50,572 nt of DNA from an uncultured Alphaproteobacteria bacterium (GCA_944389515.1 CALXMQ010000007.1:1-50572), one strand, 5' to 3'; counted from the stretch's first letter, positions 8,061-16,221 are shown. The notes: generated by a model not told the origin, from the sequence alone. Program-made: numbers and translations.

Positions 8061-9062
8061 ATGTCAAAAGTAAGGGTTGCTATCAATGGTTTTGGCCGCA
8101 TTGGTCGATTGGTATTACGCGCAGCATTGATGTCTGGTCGCGATGATATTGAATTTGTCGCTGTAAATGACTTGGCACCGGCCGAACAAAACGCATATTT
8201 GTTACAGTATGATTCTGTACATGGTACGTTGCCAATGGATGTAAAACTGGATGGTGAATATATAATTGTTGGTAATCAAAAAATTAAATGCATTGCAGAA
8301 AAAGACCCAACAAAATTACCATGGCGCGATTTGGATATCGACGTTGTTATGGAATGCACTGGGATATTTACCGCCGCAGATAAGGCACGCGTACATTTAG
8401 ACCAGGGTGCAAAACGCGTATTGGTTTCTGCGCCATCTGTGGGGGCAGATAAAACAATCGTATTTGGTGTAAACCAAGATACTTTGACATCTGATGATTT
8501 AATTGTATCCAACGCTTCGTGCACAACAAATTGTTTGGCCCCAGTGGCTCAGGTTTTGGACAACACGTTCGGAATTGCATCTGGATGGATGACAACCGTA
8601 CACGCATACACCGGTGACCAGCAATTATTAGACAAAAATCACAAAGATTTTCGCCGTGCGCGCGCGGCAGCATTATCCATGATTCCAACCAGTACTGGCG
8701 CCGCCAAAGCAATCGGATTGGTTTTACCAAAACTGGCCGGCAAACTGGATGGCATGGCCATTCGTGTACCAACCCCTGATGTATCAGTTGTGGAATTGGT
8801 TGTAAACTTGGAACGCGACGCAACCGCAGATGATATCAACAATGCGATGCGTGCCGCAGAATCCCGTACATTTGGGTATAATGATAAACCATTGGTATCT
8901 GTGGATTTCAAAGGTGACACACACAGTTCTATATTTGATGCATCCCAGACCAAGGTATTGGGCGACCGTTTGGTTCATGTAACCGCGTGGTATGATAACG
9001 AGTGGGGATTTTCAAACCGTATGGGCGATACCGCCGTGGCGATTGGAAATCTGATAAAATAA
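8061..9062 (+). CDS. gap: Glyceraldehyde-3-phosphate dehydrogenase
   Basis: A 333-aa enzyme of glycolysis/gluconeogenesis converting glyceraldehyde-3-phosphate, NAD and phosphate to 1,3-bisphosphoglycerate. The Rossmann start INGFGRIGRLVLR, the catalytic SNASCTTNC with Cys154, the general base His181 in TTVHAYTGDQ, and the C-terminal YDNEWGFSNRM are all intact. Asp37 in VNDLAP suggests NAD preference. AAAGGA precedes the ATG, and a terminator follows directly, so it is monocistronic. With pgi further on, the cell keeps at least this part of glycolysis. Confidence 0.97.
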   Translation: MSKVRVAINGFGRIGRLVLRAALMSGRDDIEFVAVNDLAPAEQNAYLLQYDSVHGTLPMDVKLDGEYIIVGNQKIKCIAEKDPTKLPWRDLDIDVVMECTGIFTAADKARVHLDQGAKRVLVSAPSVGADKTIVFGVNQDTLTSDDLIVSNASCTTNCLAPVAQVLDNTFGIASGWMTTVHAYTGDQQLLDKNHKDFRRARAAALSMIPTSTGAAKAIGLVLPKLAGKLDGMAIRVPTPDVSVVELVVNLERDATADDINNAMRAAESRTFGYNDKPLVSVDFKGDTHSSIFDASQTKVLGDRLVHVTAWYDNEWGFSNRMGDTAVAIGNLIK

Positions 9063-9066
9063 AAAG

Positions 9067-9089
9067 ATGGGGCAAACGCCCCATTTTTT
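9067..9089 (+). terminator. Terminator of gap
   Basis: The stem ATGGGGC/GCCCCAT with loop AAAC and a run of six T starts 5 bases after the stop codon. The same GGGGC-AAAC-GCCCC hairpin recurs at 14008. Confidence 0.9.
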
Positions 9090-9195
9090 ATCTGATCCCC
9101 ATCAAATACAATATTGGCATTTTTGTAAAATTTTATTTCAGACAAGTACATATATCACCCCAATACAGCATCTGAAATTTTTATAAAAAAATTAC

Positions 9196-9222
9196 TTGCA
9201 TTTATTCCGGGAACAGTATAAT
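9196..9222 (+). promoter_or_regulatory. Promoter of tRNA-Asp
   Basis: TTGCAT (9196-9201), 15-bp spacer, perfect TATAAT (9217-9222), with a start expected near 9229, ten bases before the mature tRNA. Confidence 0.65.
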
Positions 9223-9238
9223 ATATGCCTTGCTCTTT

Positions 9239-9316
9239 GGGGTTGTAGCTCAGCTGGTTTAGAGCGTCTGCCTGTCACGCAGAAGGTCGCGGGTTCGAGC
9301 CCCGTCAATCCCGCCA
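9239..9316 (+). tRNA. tRNA-Asp (GTC)
   Basis: A complete cloverleaf: acceptor GGGGTTG pairs with CAATCCC (one G-U), anticodon arm TCTGC-CTGTCAC-GCAGA gives GTC, the T-arm has GGTTCGAGCC, the discriminator base is G and CCA is encoded. Its own promoter and terminator flank it. Confidence 0.97.
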
Positions 9317-9323
9317 GTAACAA

Positions 9324-9347
9324 GTCACCATATTGGTGGCTTTTTTT
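9324..9347 (+). terminator. Terminator of tRNA-Asp
   Basis: Stem GTCACCA/TGGTGGC, loop TAT, then seven T. Confidence 0.85.
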
Positions 9348-9374
9348 ATTTACATAAATCGGAATAATATTCTG

Positions 9375-9402
9375 TTGATATATCTTGGTGGATTGGTATA
9401 CT
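9375..9402 (+). promoter_or_regulatory. Promoter with overlapping operator-like dyad
   Basis: TTGATA (9375-9380), 16-bp spacer, TATACT (9397-9402). The -10 box sits inside a perfect inverted repeat TTGGTA (9393-9398)/TACCAA (9405-9410), a shape typical of a repressor site. Confidence 0.55.
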
Positions 9403-9429
9403 GTTACCAACCATAACAAAGGGGAAAAT

Positions 9430-9918
9430 ATGAATATCAAATCTTTTGCTTTGATTGCTGGGGTTTTGGCGTTGGCCGCGTGCGGTGACAATACACCAAA
9501 CCCAGAAATGTTAAAGGGCGCAAACTTTATCGCCGCTGGGGCTGGGGCGGATATTACGCTGTCATTTGACGCCAATGAAATGCGTGTAAATGGCCAGGTT
9601 GTAAACCTGTACAATGGCACATACGAAGCCAACGGTAATCAAATTAAATTCAGTCCATTTGCATCAACAATGATGATGGGGCCAATGGATGCCATGCAAA
9701 CAGAACAAGATTATTTCCAGTTTATGACAACTGTGGAAACATATGATTTGACAGACGGTCGTTTAACGCTGAAAAACGCCGAAGGTAAAGAAATCGTTTT
9801 CCAACAAGTTGAACCAACAGAAACTGAAACGGTTGAAACCACAGAAACAGTCGAAGAAGTTCCGGCTGATGCGGTTGCAATTCCTGTGGCGGCCGAACCA
9901 GACGCAAACACAAAATAA
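9430..9918 (+). CDS. META-domain lipoprotein (HslJ-like)
   Basis: A 162-aa lipoprotein. The signal peptide MNIKSFALIAGVLALAAC carries a lipobox LAAC. Residues about 25-125 fit a META domain: LYNGTYEANGNQIKFSPF, then STMMMGPMDAMQTEQDYF (the family's STxMaC...E..F segment with Cys replaced) and DGRLTLKNAEGKEIVFQQ. The tail is a Glu/Thr/Val-rich low-complexity stretch that may be a spacer. META/HslJ proteins are envelope proteins linked to stress or heat shock; the exact role is unclear. ATG 9430 follows AAAGGGG, and the ATG at 9385 lies in the promoter region and is rejected. Confidence 0.8.
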   Translation: MNIKSFALIAGVLALAACGDNTPNPEMLKGANFIAAGAGADITLSFDANEMRVNGQVVNLYNGTYEANGNQIKFSPFASTMMMGPMDAMQTEQDYFQFMTTVETYDLTDGRLTLKNAEGKEIVFQQVEPTETETVETTETVEEVPADAVAIPVAAEPDANTK

Positions 9919-9941
9919 TATTTGTTAAAACAAATATAAAC

Positions 9942-9985
9942 ATAACCGGCATTATCCCCTTGACATTGGGTAAAATGCCGGTTAT
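9942..9985 (+). terminator. Hairpin after the META lipoprotein
   Basis: Arms ATAACCGGCATT/AATGCCGGTTAT enclose about 20 bases. The T-tract is weak, so this may be a terminator or an mRNA-stabilising hairpin. Confidence 0.5.
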
Positions 9986-10032
9986 AATTTGCCGGCGTTT
10001 TGGGTGTATTTTCATCAAACCCAAACAGTTTT

Positions 10033-10108
10033 GGCCCCATCGTCTAGAGGCCCAGGACACCGCCCTTTCAAGGCGAGAACACCAGTTCGAATCTGGTTGG
10101 GGCTGCCA
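10033..10108 (+). tRNA. tRNA-Glu (TTC)
   Basis: Acceptor GGCCCCA pairs with TGGGGCT (G-U at the first pair), the D-arm region ATCGTCTAGAGGCCCAGGAC is typical of tRNA-Glu, the anticodon loop CTTTCAA gives TTC, the T-arm is CCAGTTCGAATCTGG and CCA is encoded. The outermost anticodon-stem pair appears to be a C-A mismatch. Confidence 0.95.
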
Positions 10109-10116
10109 AAATAAAT

Positions 10117-10141
10117 AACGACCATTGTGGTCGTTTTTTTA
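10117..10141 (+). terminator. Terminator of tRNA-Glu
   Basis: Stem AACGACCA/TGGTCGTT with a TTG loop, running into T-rich sequence. Confidence 0.85.
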
Positions 10142-10159
10142 TTTGTATAATAAAAATTC

Positions 10160-10188
10160 TTTACATTTATGTTTATGGTGGGCATAAT
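10160..10188 (+). promoter_or_regulatory. Promoter of candidate structured RNA
   Basis: TTTACA (10160-10165), 17-bp spacer, CATAAT (10183-10188). Start expected near 10195. Confidence 0.55.
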
Positions 10189-10194
10189 TTAATA

Positions 10195-10430
10195 TAAATC
10201 AGTGGGGACACTGGTTTGGGGCTGTCGAAAGCCTGGTATATCCGGTGCAAAACATAGTGATTCATCGTTATCCAGACATTCCTATGGTTTTGCGTCGTCA
10301 TTTATCCCTGACTGTATAAAGTCGGGGAGCTGTTTGTTATACAACAGGGCTTGCCCGAAAACAACAGAATCATTGATATACTGATTTTCGAACTCCCCGA
10401 CCGCCGTGTGTCTTTACTTGGCGGTTATTT
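10195..10430 (+). ncRNA. Candidate structured non-coding RNA, unknown family
   Basis: An independent transcription unit of about 235 nt with its own promoter and an intrinsic terminator, but no credible coding frame. Visible pairings: CAGTG/CACTG hairpin near 10200-10215, a 9-bp closing stem GTCGGGGAG (about 10320)/CTCCCCGAC (about 10393) around an 60-base internal region, and inside it small hairpins such as AATCA/TGATT. The size and closed-stem layout resemble 6S-type or other global regulatory RNAs, but I see no diagnostic motif of 6S, tmRNA, SRP or RNase P. It could instead be a long leader of the downstream glycosyltransferase gene with a terminator at its end (attenuation). Confidence 0.5.
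10400..10430 (+). terminator. Terminator of the candidate RNA / attenuator
   Basis: Stem ACCGCC/GGCGGT with a 14-base loop, followed by TATTTTGT, ending 18 bases before the next ATG. Confidence 0.6.
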
Positions 10431-10447
10431 TGTATAAGGGGCACACA

Positions 10448-12697
10448 ATGAGATTATTTCGAAAATCAGTAAACAACAACAATCCAGATGTTCAAATAAT
10501 TAGAAATTCGGCATATTTTGATAAAAAATGGTATCTTAAAACATATCCAGATGTTGCACGTGCACATTGTGACCCTGCGGAACATTATTTAATATTTGGG
10601 TGGCGTGAAAACAGACAGCCGTCGCCAAATTTTAATGCGCAAATTTATATGAATTCGTATCCAGAATCCAGAAATATGAATCCGTTATTGCACTATGAAA
10701 AAATAGGCAAGCAATCTGGTGCATGTATTGATGGGAATTTCAAATTTACGAATTTTGAATTGGTTAAAAAGACTGATAAAAATATAGTTTTTCCAAAGTT
10801 TTCTGATGTCAAAGTCAGTATTATTATACCTGTATACAACAACTTTGATTATACCAAGTTATGTTTGCAATCTGTATTAAACAACACGCACGGCATTTCG
10901 TACGAGGTTATAATTGCAGACGACAATTCAACCGATGAAACAAAAAATATATTAAAGCACGTAAAAAACATCCAAGTTGTTCGTAATAATGAAAACCTGC
11001 GTTTTCTAAAAAATTGCAATAATGCCGCAAAATATGCACGTGGGGAATACCTGTGCTTTTTGAACAATGATACACAAGTACAACGGGATTGGCTGAAATT
11101 CTTGGTTGATGCCATGGAAAAAGATTCATCGGTGGGATTGGTTGGTTCAAAACTGATTTATCCCGACGGCACATTACAAGAAGCCGGCGGTATCATATAT
11201 ACTGACGCATCAGGATGTAATTATGGTCGCAATGATGACCCAGATTGTATCTGGTATAATTATGTCAAAGAAGTCGACTATATTTCTGGGGCATCTGTTT
11301 TATTACGTCGGAAAACGTGGAAGAAACTGGGCGGTTTTGATGAAACATTTGCCCCGGCGTATTATGAAGACACTGATTTAGCATTTCAAATAAGATACAA
11401 ATTGGGACAAAAAGTAATGTATATTCCACGGTCTGTGGTTGTACATTTCGAAGGAAAATCAAATGGCACAGATACAACCAGTGGCCAGAAAAAATACCAG
11501 GCAATAAACCAGAAAAAATTTTTCAAAAAATGGAAAAATGAACTGTATAAATATCACAGTCGGCCAACATGTAATAATTTTCTGGCACGTGACCATGCAA
11601 CGACAAAAAAATCTGTTTTAGTTATCGATTGGAAAATTTTGTCTTTTACAAAAGACACCGGTTCACGCGCAACATGGCAATATATGAAGTTATTTCAAAG
11701 TCATGGGTTAAATGTAAAACTGTATCCACATGATTGGTATATCGAAGACGATTATTTGCAACAACACTTGGACAATGGATTCGAAGTTATTCATCAAAAT
11801 TTCGCAGAACATATTAAAAACTTTGGTTCACAATACGATTATATTTACCTGAACCGGCCAACGATTGCGCATCAATATATAAACTTGTTACGTCAATATA
11901 CACACGCAAAAATAATATATCAATGTCACGATTTGCATTATCTGCGCCAATACAGAAACAGATTATTGATTGATGAAACTGACGCGATTGAAAAATTACA
12001 GCCTGAAAAAGATATGGAATTTAATGTGTTTTCTAAAATGGATGTAACATGTACTTTTTCTTTTGACGAAGTGCACGAAATCCAAAATACAGACGAAACA
12101 ATAAATGCACGTCAAATACCGTTATATATACTGAATCCGGGCGATATGGCAAAATATACGTATAATGCACGTAAACGCCAAGACATTATGTTTGTTGCCG
12201 GATTTCAGCATACCCCAAATATTGATGGCGCCATATGGTTCGTAAAAAATGTATTTCCAAAAATCAAACAAACGCATAAAGATATAAAATTGTATCTGGT
12301 TGGTTCTAATCCAACAGATGAAATATTACAACTGGCATCACCAGATATTATTGTGACCGGATTTGTTACCGATGCAGAATTAGATAAATTTTATTCTGAA
12401 ATCAGACTGGTCGTTGTGCCATTACGCACAGGTGCCGGGGTCAAAGGAAAAATTATTGAATCTGTATTTCACAAAGTGCCGGTAATCACAACCAGTATCG
12501 GCATAGAAGGTATAGATAATTCTTTGAAACAAATAATTGTAAAAAATTCTGCATCAGATTTTGCAAAATCTGTATGTGATTTATATACAAACTATACAGA
12601 ACTGGATGCAAAATCAAAAAATTCTGAACAATTTATCGCGCAATATTTTTCTGAAAACGCCGCAGTAAATGCATTGCGCGATTATATGGATTTATAA
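10448..12697 (+). CDS. Bifunctional glycosyltransferase (GT2 plus GT4 domains)
   Basis: A 749-aa cytoplasmic enzyme. Residues about 20-95 hold the repeated FDKKWYLKTYPDV...HYLIFGWRENRQPSP motif typical of large surface-polysaccharide glycosyltransferases. A GT2 domain (about 120-370) has VSIIIPVYNN, ADDNST, the FLNNDTQV metal site, GGFDETF and YYEDTDLAF. The C-terminal part (about 400-740) is GT-B/GT4-like, with FVAGFQHTPNIDGAIWF, LVGSNPT and VPLRTGAGVKGKIIES. It should add two sugars in sequence to a surface glycan. The start at 10448 follows AAGGGG; an earlier in-frame ATG would overlap the RNA terminator. It forms an operon with the next gene (12-bp gap). Confidence 0.92.
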   Translation: MRLFRKSVNNNNPDVQIIRNSAYFDKKWYLKTYPDVARAHCDPAEHYLIFGWRENRQPSPNFNAQIYMNSYPESRNMNPLLHYEKIGKQSGACIDGNFKFTNFELVKKTDKNIVFPKFSDVKVSIIIPVYNNFDYTKLCLQSVLNNTHGISYEVIIADDNSTDETKNILKHVKNIQVVRNNENLRFLKNCNNAAKYARGEYLCFLNNDTQVQRDWLKFLVDAMEKDSSVGLVGSKLIYPDGTLQEAGGIIYTDASGCNYGRNDDPDCIWYNYVKEVDYISGASVLLRRKTWKKLGGFDETFAPAYYEDTDLAFQIRYKLGQKVMYIPRSVVVHFEGKSNGTDTTSGQKKYQAINQKKFFKKWKNELYKYHSRPTCNNFLARDHATTKKSVLVIDWKILSFTKDTGSRATWQYMKLFQSHGLNVKLYPHDWYIEDDYLQQHLDNGFEVIHQNFAEHIKNFGSQYDYIYLNRPTIAHQYINLLRQYTHAKIIYQCHDLHYLRQYRNRLLIDETDAIEKLQPEKDMEFNVFSKMDVTCTFSFDEVHEIQNTDETINARQIPLYILNPGDMAKYTYNARKRQDIMFVAGFQHTPNIDGAIWFVKNVFPKIKQTHKDIKLYLVGSNPTDEILQLASPDIIVTGFVTDAELDKFYSEIRLVVVPLRTGAGVKGKIIESVFHKVPVITTSIGIEGIDNSLKQIIVKNSASDFAKSVCDLYTNYTELDAKSKNSEQFIAQYFSENAAVNALRDYMDL

Positions 12698-12709
12698 AGG
12701 AGTAATAAT

Positions 12710-13636
12710 ATGTTTTTTCGAAAAAATAAAACCCAATATGCCCCAATCGCACTGTTTGTATGGAACAGAATCGACCATCCCATGCAAGGGATAAAAAATT
12801 TGTTACAGAATTCAGAGGCAAAATATACAGATTTATATATTTTTTCTGATGGGCCAAGATATATTGATGATGAAGAAAAAATAAAATCATTACGAAATAA
12901 ATTACATAAAATACATGGATTCAAATCTGTTACTGTGTTTGAACGAAAAACAAATTATGGTTTGGCCATCAATCTGATTGATGGTATTTCCAGAATATTA
13001 GAAACAAATGATTCTGTTATAGTATTAGAAGATGATATATTGGTAAATACTAATTTCTTGGCATTTATGAATCAATGTTTACAAAAGTATAAAAACAATA
13101 AAGAAATCTTTACAATCCAAGCAACCACCGGCGATCCAGATAACGTTTCAGACGTTATAACCCGTGTACACCCAAACTGTTGTGGTTGGGCAATATGGAA
13201 AGACAGATGGGCGCTGTATGAAAGAAATGTTACTGGGGCGTTTTTAGACCTGAACAAAAACAATATGGAATTACGCGGCAAATTGAACAATAACAACAGC
13301 ATAAATATATCATGGCAAATTGACGCAAATTTGCGCAACCAAAGAACTACGTGGGCGGTATACTTAAATTATACATCTATAAAATATAATAAATTAAATA
13401 TATATCCAAGATATCAAATTGTTAAAAACATTGGACAAGACGGCACAGGAATCCACAAGGTTGTTGAAAATACCGCAGATATGAATAAACAATGGGATAC
13501 AAAAAACTTTATTTTGCCAAACAGGCCGCCTTTTCAACAAATTGATACAAATCCCGATGCCAATGTTTTGAAATATAATGAAACATTGCGCAATGAATTA
13601 AATACGGATAAGTATTCACAATTTATGAATAAATAG
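12710..13636 (+). CDS. GT-A fold glycosyltransferase
   Basis: A 308-aa protein whose first 130 residues look like a nucleotide-sugar-binding GT-A domain: APIALFVWNRIDHP, DLYIFSDGPR, ERKTNYGLAINLIDGI and the metal-binding VIVLEDDILVN. Such proteins act in LPS or capsule assembly. The middle CCGWAIWKDRW and the later part are acceptor-side regions. AAAGGAG precedes the ATG and the gene follows the bifunctional glycosyltransferase by 12 bp, so both probably build the same glycan. Acceptor and sugar are unknown. Confidence 0.82.
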   Translation: MFFRKNKTQYAPIALFVWNRIDHPMQGIKNLLQNSEAKYTDLYIFSDGPRYIDDEEKIKSLRNKLHKIHGFKSVTVFERKTNYGLAINLIDGISRILETNDSVIVLEDDILVNTNFLAFMNQCLQKYKNNKEIFTIQATTGDPDNVSDVITRVHPNCCGWAIWKDRWALYERNVTGAFLDLNKNNMELRGKLNNNNSINISWQIDANLRNQRTTWAVYLNYTSIKYNKLNIYPRYQIVKNIGQDGTGIHKVVENTADMNKQWDTKNFILPNRPPFQQIDTNPDANVLKYNETLRNELNTDKYSQFMNK

Positions 13637-13728
13637 GAATTTTTACTCCTGTACAAACACGAGATTTTAGGATACTATTCAACCATACGTAGAATCAAAC
13701 AAACCAAATATAAAGGAGAGAGAAAAAT

Positions 13729-13959
13729 ATGACACACAACAACATATGGACTGCGATTGATAAAATCGCTAATAAAATGGGATTATCTTGTTCTGGATTG
13801 GCCAAAAGGTGCGGCATGGATCCAACCGCTTTTAATAAAAGCAAACGTGTGTCGAAATACGGCAAACCACATTGGCCGTCGGTCAGTACAATTTCAAAAA
13901 TTGCAAATGCGGCACATCTGACACCCGAAGAATTCGGGCGTTTTATGCACCAAAAATAA
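13729..13959 (+). CDS. Cro/CI-type helix-turn-helix protein (short)
   Basis: A 76-aa DNA-binding protein. The sequence (IWTAIDKIANKMGLSCSGLAKRCGMDPTAF in two parts, then HWPSVSTISKIANA) matches the N-terminal HTH of alphaproteobacterial S24-type repressors, where it is normally fused to a self-cleaving peptidase domain. Here it stops after the HTH at FGRFMHQK, so it is a stand-alone HTH form. A strong AAAGGAGAG site precedes the ATG. It may regulate itself or neighbours; no target is visible. Confidence 0.8.
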   Translation: MTHNNIWTAIDKIANKMGLSCSGLAKRCGMDPTAFNKSKRVSKYGKPHWPSVSTISKIANAAHLTPEEFGRFMHQK

Positions 13960-13964
13960 AGCAC

Positions 13965-13986
13965 CGCCCCCAGGGCGATGTTTTTT
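13965..13986 (+). terminator. Terminator of the HTH gene
   Basis: Stem CGCCC/GGGCG followed, after GATG is read through the stem flank, by six T. Confidence 0.65.
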
Positions 13987-14006
13987 ATAAAACGTTTTAT
14001 AAAAAA
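13981..14006. repeat. 26-bp perfect AT palindrome between terminators
   Basis: The arms TTTTTTATAAAA and TTTTATAAAAAA are exact inverted copies around a central CG. It sits between two terminator hairpins at a convergent junction. It may simply strengthen bidirectional termination or be a binding site for a dimeric protein. Confidence 0.6.
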
Positions 14007-14007
14007 C

Positions 14008-14028
14008 GGGGCAAACGCCCCATTTTTA
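14008..14028. terminator. Bidirectional terminator, HTH gene/oleate hydratase
   Basis: The stem GGGGC/GCCCC with loop AAAC has T-rich flanks on both strands. It duplicates the hairpin after gap. Confidence 0.8.
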
Positions 14029-15798
14029 TACCAATTTTGCATCACGCAATAATTGTTCCAAATACGTTCCACGGATATGTTTTATACCCTGGTGTTCTAA
14101 TAATTTCATAACCCATGGTACATCTATGTCACGCAACTTTTTATGGTCGTTCAAATAATAAATGCTTTGCAATAACATACGTATATCAAAACAAGAATCA
14201 AATACTTCGGGGACACCACGATCAATATTTAATAAAGTATATACGGCCTGCATTGCTGTACGTACAGAATATTCCGTGGTAAACACTGTATCGCGTTCTG
14301 TTTCTGCATAATTACCAATAAATGCCAAATTCACAGACCCATGTGGAACAACCAATGGTCTGTCGCCAATCGCACGTGGCATGAAATATGTTGTGATATA
14401 CGGCATATGTGATGGAACAGTACTGGATCGATTATGGGCAATATCATCAATTTGCGATGTTGGCACACCAATATGATATAACCATTCTGCACATAATTCA
14501 GCCCCCGTACAATCAGCAATCTTTTTCTTGATATAATTGCCATCCGTATCAGACAACAATCCGTATGTCCAAACAACAATTTCGTTTGGCTTTTGTGCAC
14601 GGAAATGTGGTTGACGTGAAATACTGAACCCGTACAGCCAATTAGAATCTTTGATTGTAACAGGACCACTGCTGACGATTGATCCACTGTGTGGGTCTTT
14701 TTTGCAAATTTTTTCAATATACGGGACGACCGTATCATCAAACAACGTAATCGTTGCAGATATTACCCAATTTGCCGCCGGTATATTTTCACAGAATTTT
14801 TCAGGCCGTCCAAATTCATCACACTGGGCCGCCAAATTTTTCCACAGTTGCCACGACGCCCCTAATTCATGTTTTTGTTCTGCGGGGGTGTCATTATCAC
14901 CATACGTTGTACTTTCTGTGATTGAACCATTGGTGACAAACACCAAATCATCGGGCGTTAAATCAATTACTTTTTTACGTCCTGATTTTATCATTTCTAT
15001 TTTTTGGGCAACTTTGTTATTCTGCTTGCAATTCACATCTATGTTCGTCACAGTTGTATCAAAATGAAATTTTACCCCGTGCGATTCTAACCAACGTACC
15101 AATGGCGTTATCAGTGATTCATACTGATTATACTTAGTAAACTTTAATGCAGACATATCCGCTAATTTACCGACATGATGAATAAAGCGTAATAAATAAC
15201 GCCGCATTTCCATGGCACTGGACCATTTTTCAAACGCGAACATCGTTGCCCAATACAGCCAAAAATTAGATTCAAAAAACTCTTGGCCAAAAACTTGATC
15301 AATTTGAACATCTTGTAATTTTTCTTCGGGCATCAGTGCTAAATCTATCATTTCCCTAATTGCCGTTGGTGTCAGCGTCAATTTACCATCATCTTTCATG
15401 CGATGACCACGACGTTCGATTGCACGACAATGTGAAAAACTGGGGTCTGATTTATTCAACCAATAAAATTCATCCAGTACTGATATATCAGGATTTTCCA
15501 GTGATGGAATTGACCGAAATAAATCCCATAATGTTTCAAAATGTGCCTCCATTTCACGACCACCACGAATTATAAATCCGCGCTGGGGGTTTTTGATGCC
15601 GTCCATACTGCCACCGGCGATTGGCAATTCTTCAAATATATGAATTTTATTTCCGCGCATTTTGCCGTCACGAATCATAAAAACTGCGGCCGCCAACCCG
15701 GCCAGTCCACCACCAACAATATATGCAGACTTTTTTGATGCATCTGTTGGTGGTAATGGGTTGGCAAACGCTTCGTAATTACCGTTGCTGTGGTACAT
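14026..15798 (-). CDS. ohyA: Oleate hydratase
   Basis: A 590-aa FAD-dependent enzyme (formerly myosin-cross-reactive antigen) that hydrates cis-9 unsaturated fatty acids such as oleate to 10-hydroxy acids. The dinucleotide-binding motif IVGGGLAGLAAAVF is at about 27-40. Catalytic Glu82 lies in GGREMEAHF and Tyr201 in MEMRRYLLRF, which agree exactly with the S. aureus numbering as I recall it. Length is standard. AAAGGAGAG precedes the ATG. In host-associated bacteria the enzyme detoxifies antimicrobial fatty acids. It is probably monocistronic, with a shared terminator downstream. Confidence 0.96.
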   Translation of the reverse strand: MYHSNGNYEAFANPLPPTDASKKSAYIVGGGLAGLAAAVFMIRDGKMRGNKIHIFEELPIAGGSMDGIKNPQRGFIIRGGREMEAHFETLWDLFRSIPSLENPDISVLDEFYWLNKSDPSFSHCRAIERRGHRMKDDGKLTLTPTAIREMIDLALMPEEKLQDVQIDQVFGQEFFESNFWLYWATMFAFEKWSSAMEMRRYLLRFIHHVGKLADMSALKFTKYNQYESLITPLVRWLESHGVKFHFDTTVTNIDVNCKQNNKVAQKIEMIKSGRKKVIDLTPDDLVFVTNGSITESTTYGDNDTPAEQKHELGASWQLWKNLAAQCDEFGRPEKFCENIPAANWVISATITLFDDTVVPYIEKICKKDPHSGSIVSSGPVTIKDSNWLYGFSISRQPHFRAQKPNEIVVWTYGLLSDTDGNYIKKKIADCTGAELCAEWLYHIGVPTSQIDDIAHNRSSTVPSHMPYITTYFMPRAIGDRPLVVPHGSVNLAFIGNYAETERDTVFTTEYSVRTAMQAVYTLLNIDRGVPEVFDSCFDIRMLLQSIYYLNDHKKLRDIDVPWVMKLLEHQGIKHIRGTYLEQLLRDAKLV

Positions 15799-15905
15799 AA
15801 TCTCTCTCCTTTGTTTTTTTGTTTTACGATATGATACATTGCGATTTTAATACACCACATATGCACGAATAAACAGGACAGAATTCATCACCCCCACAGT
15901 CACAT

Positions 15906-15935
15906 TTGACAATCACAGATATGTGTGGATATAAT
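15906..15935 (+). promoter_or_regulatory. Perfect sigma70-type promoter, leaderless mRNA
   Basis: TTGACA (15906-15911), 18-bp spacer, TATAAT (15930-15935). The predicted start at 15942 is the A of the next ATG, and no ribosome-binding site is present. Confidence 0.75.
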
Positions 15936-15941
15936 AAAATT

Positions 15942-16061
15942 ATGAAAAAGTTTTTTAATATATTTTTATTGATTTCTGTATTTGCGGTGGCCGCATGTGG
16001 TGTAAAATCAGATTTGGCACGCCCAGACCCATCGTTCCCACGGAATTACCCAGTATACTAA
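15942..16061 (+). CDS. Small LptM-like lipoprotein
   Basis: A 39-aa lipoprotein: signal peptide MKKFFNIFLLISVFAVAAC with lipobox VAAC, then CGVKSDLARPDPSFPRNY, the short Pro-rich tail following C-G-x-K that marks the LptM (YifL) family. LptM helps the LptD/LptE complex mature its disulfides in the outer membrane. In many proteobacteria this gene sits by argH/lysA; here it stands alone between oleate hydratase and tRNA-Leu. It begins at the predicted transcription start, so it is probably leaderless. The family call is based on a short motif. Confidence 0.72.
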   Translation: MKKFFNIFLLISVFAVAACGVKSDLARPDPSFPRNYPVY

Positions 16062-16076
16062 AACATACATGGAATT

Positions 16077-16161
<85 letters not shown>

Positions 16162-16192
16162 AGGCCAGACTTCATATTATGATAAAAAAGAC

Positions 16193-16221
16193 TTGATTTC
16201 CAGTTATTTTTAACCTAAAAT
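16193..16221 (+). promoter_or_regulatory. Promoter of rpmG
   Basis: TTGATT (16193-16198), 17-bp spacer, TAAAAT (16216-16221), the same pair of boxes as the virB11-like promoter. Confidence 0.55.

Noticed and set aside
9384..9632. Leftward frame across tRNA-Asp and the META lipoprotein start
   Set aside because: It is a shadow running antisense through a tRNA and a promoter.
10202..10384. A 60-codon frame inside the candidate RNA
   Set aside because: No ribosome-binding site, no family features, and it lies across paired segments of the RNA.
10195..10430. tmRNA or 6S RNA identity for the structured RNA
   Set aside because: No alanine tag reading frame or tRNA-like ends for tmRNA and no visible 6S consensus; only general shape is similar.
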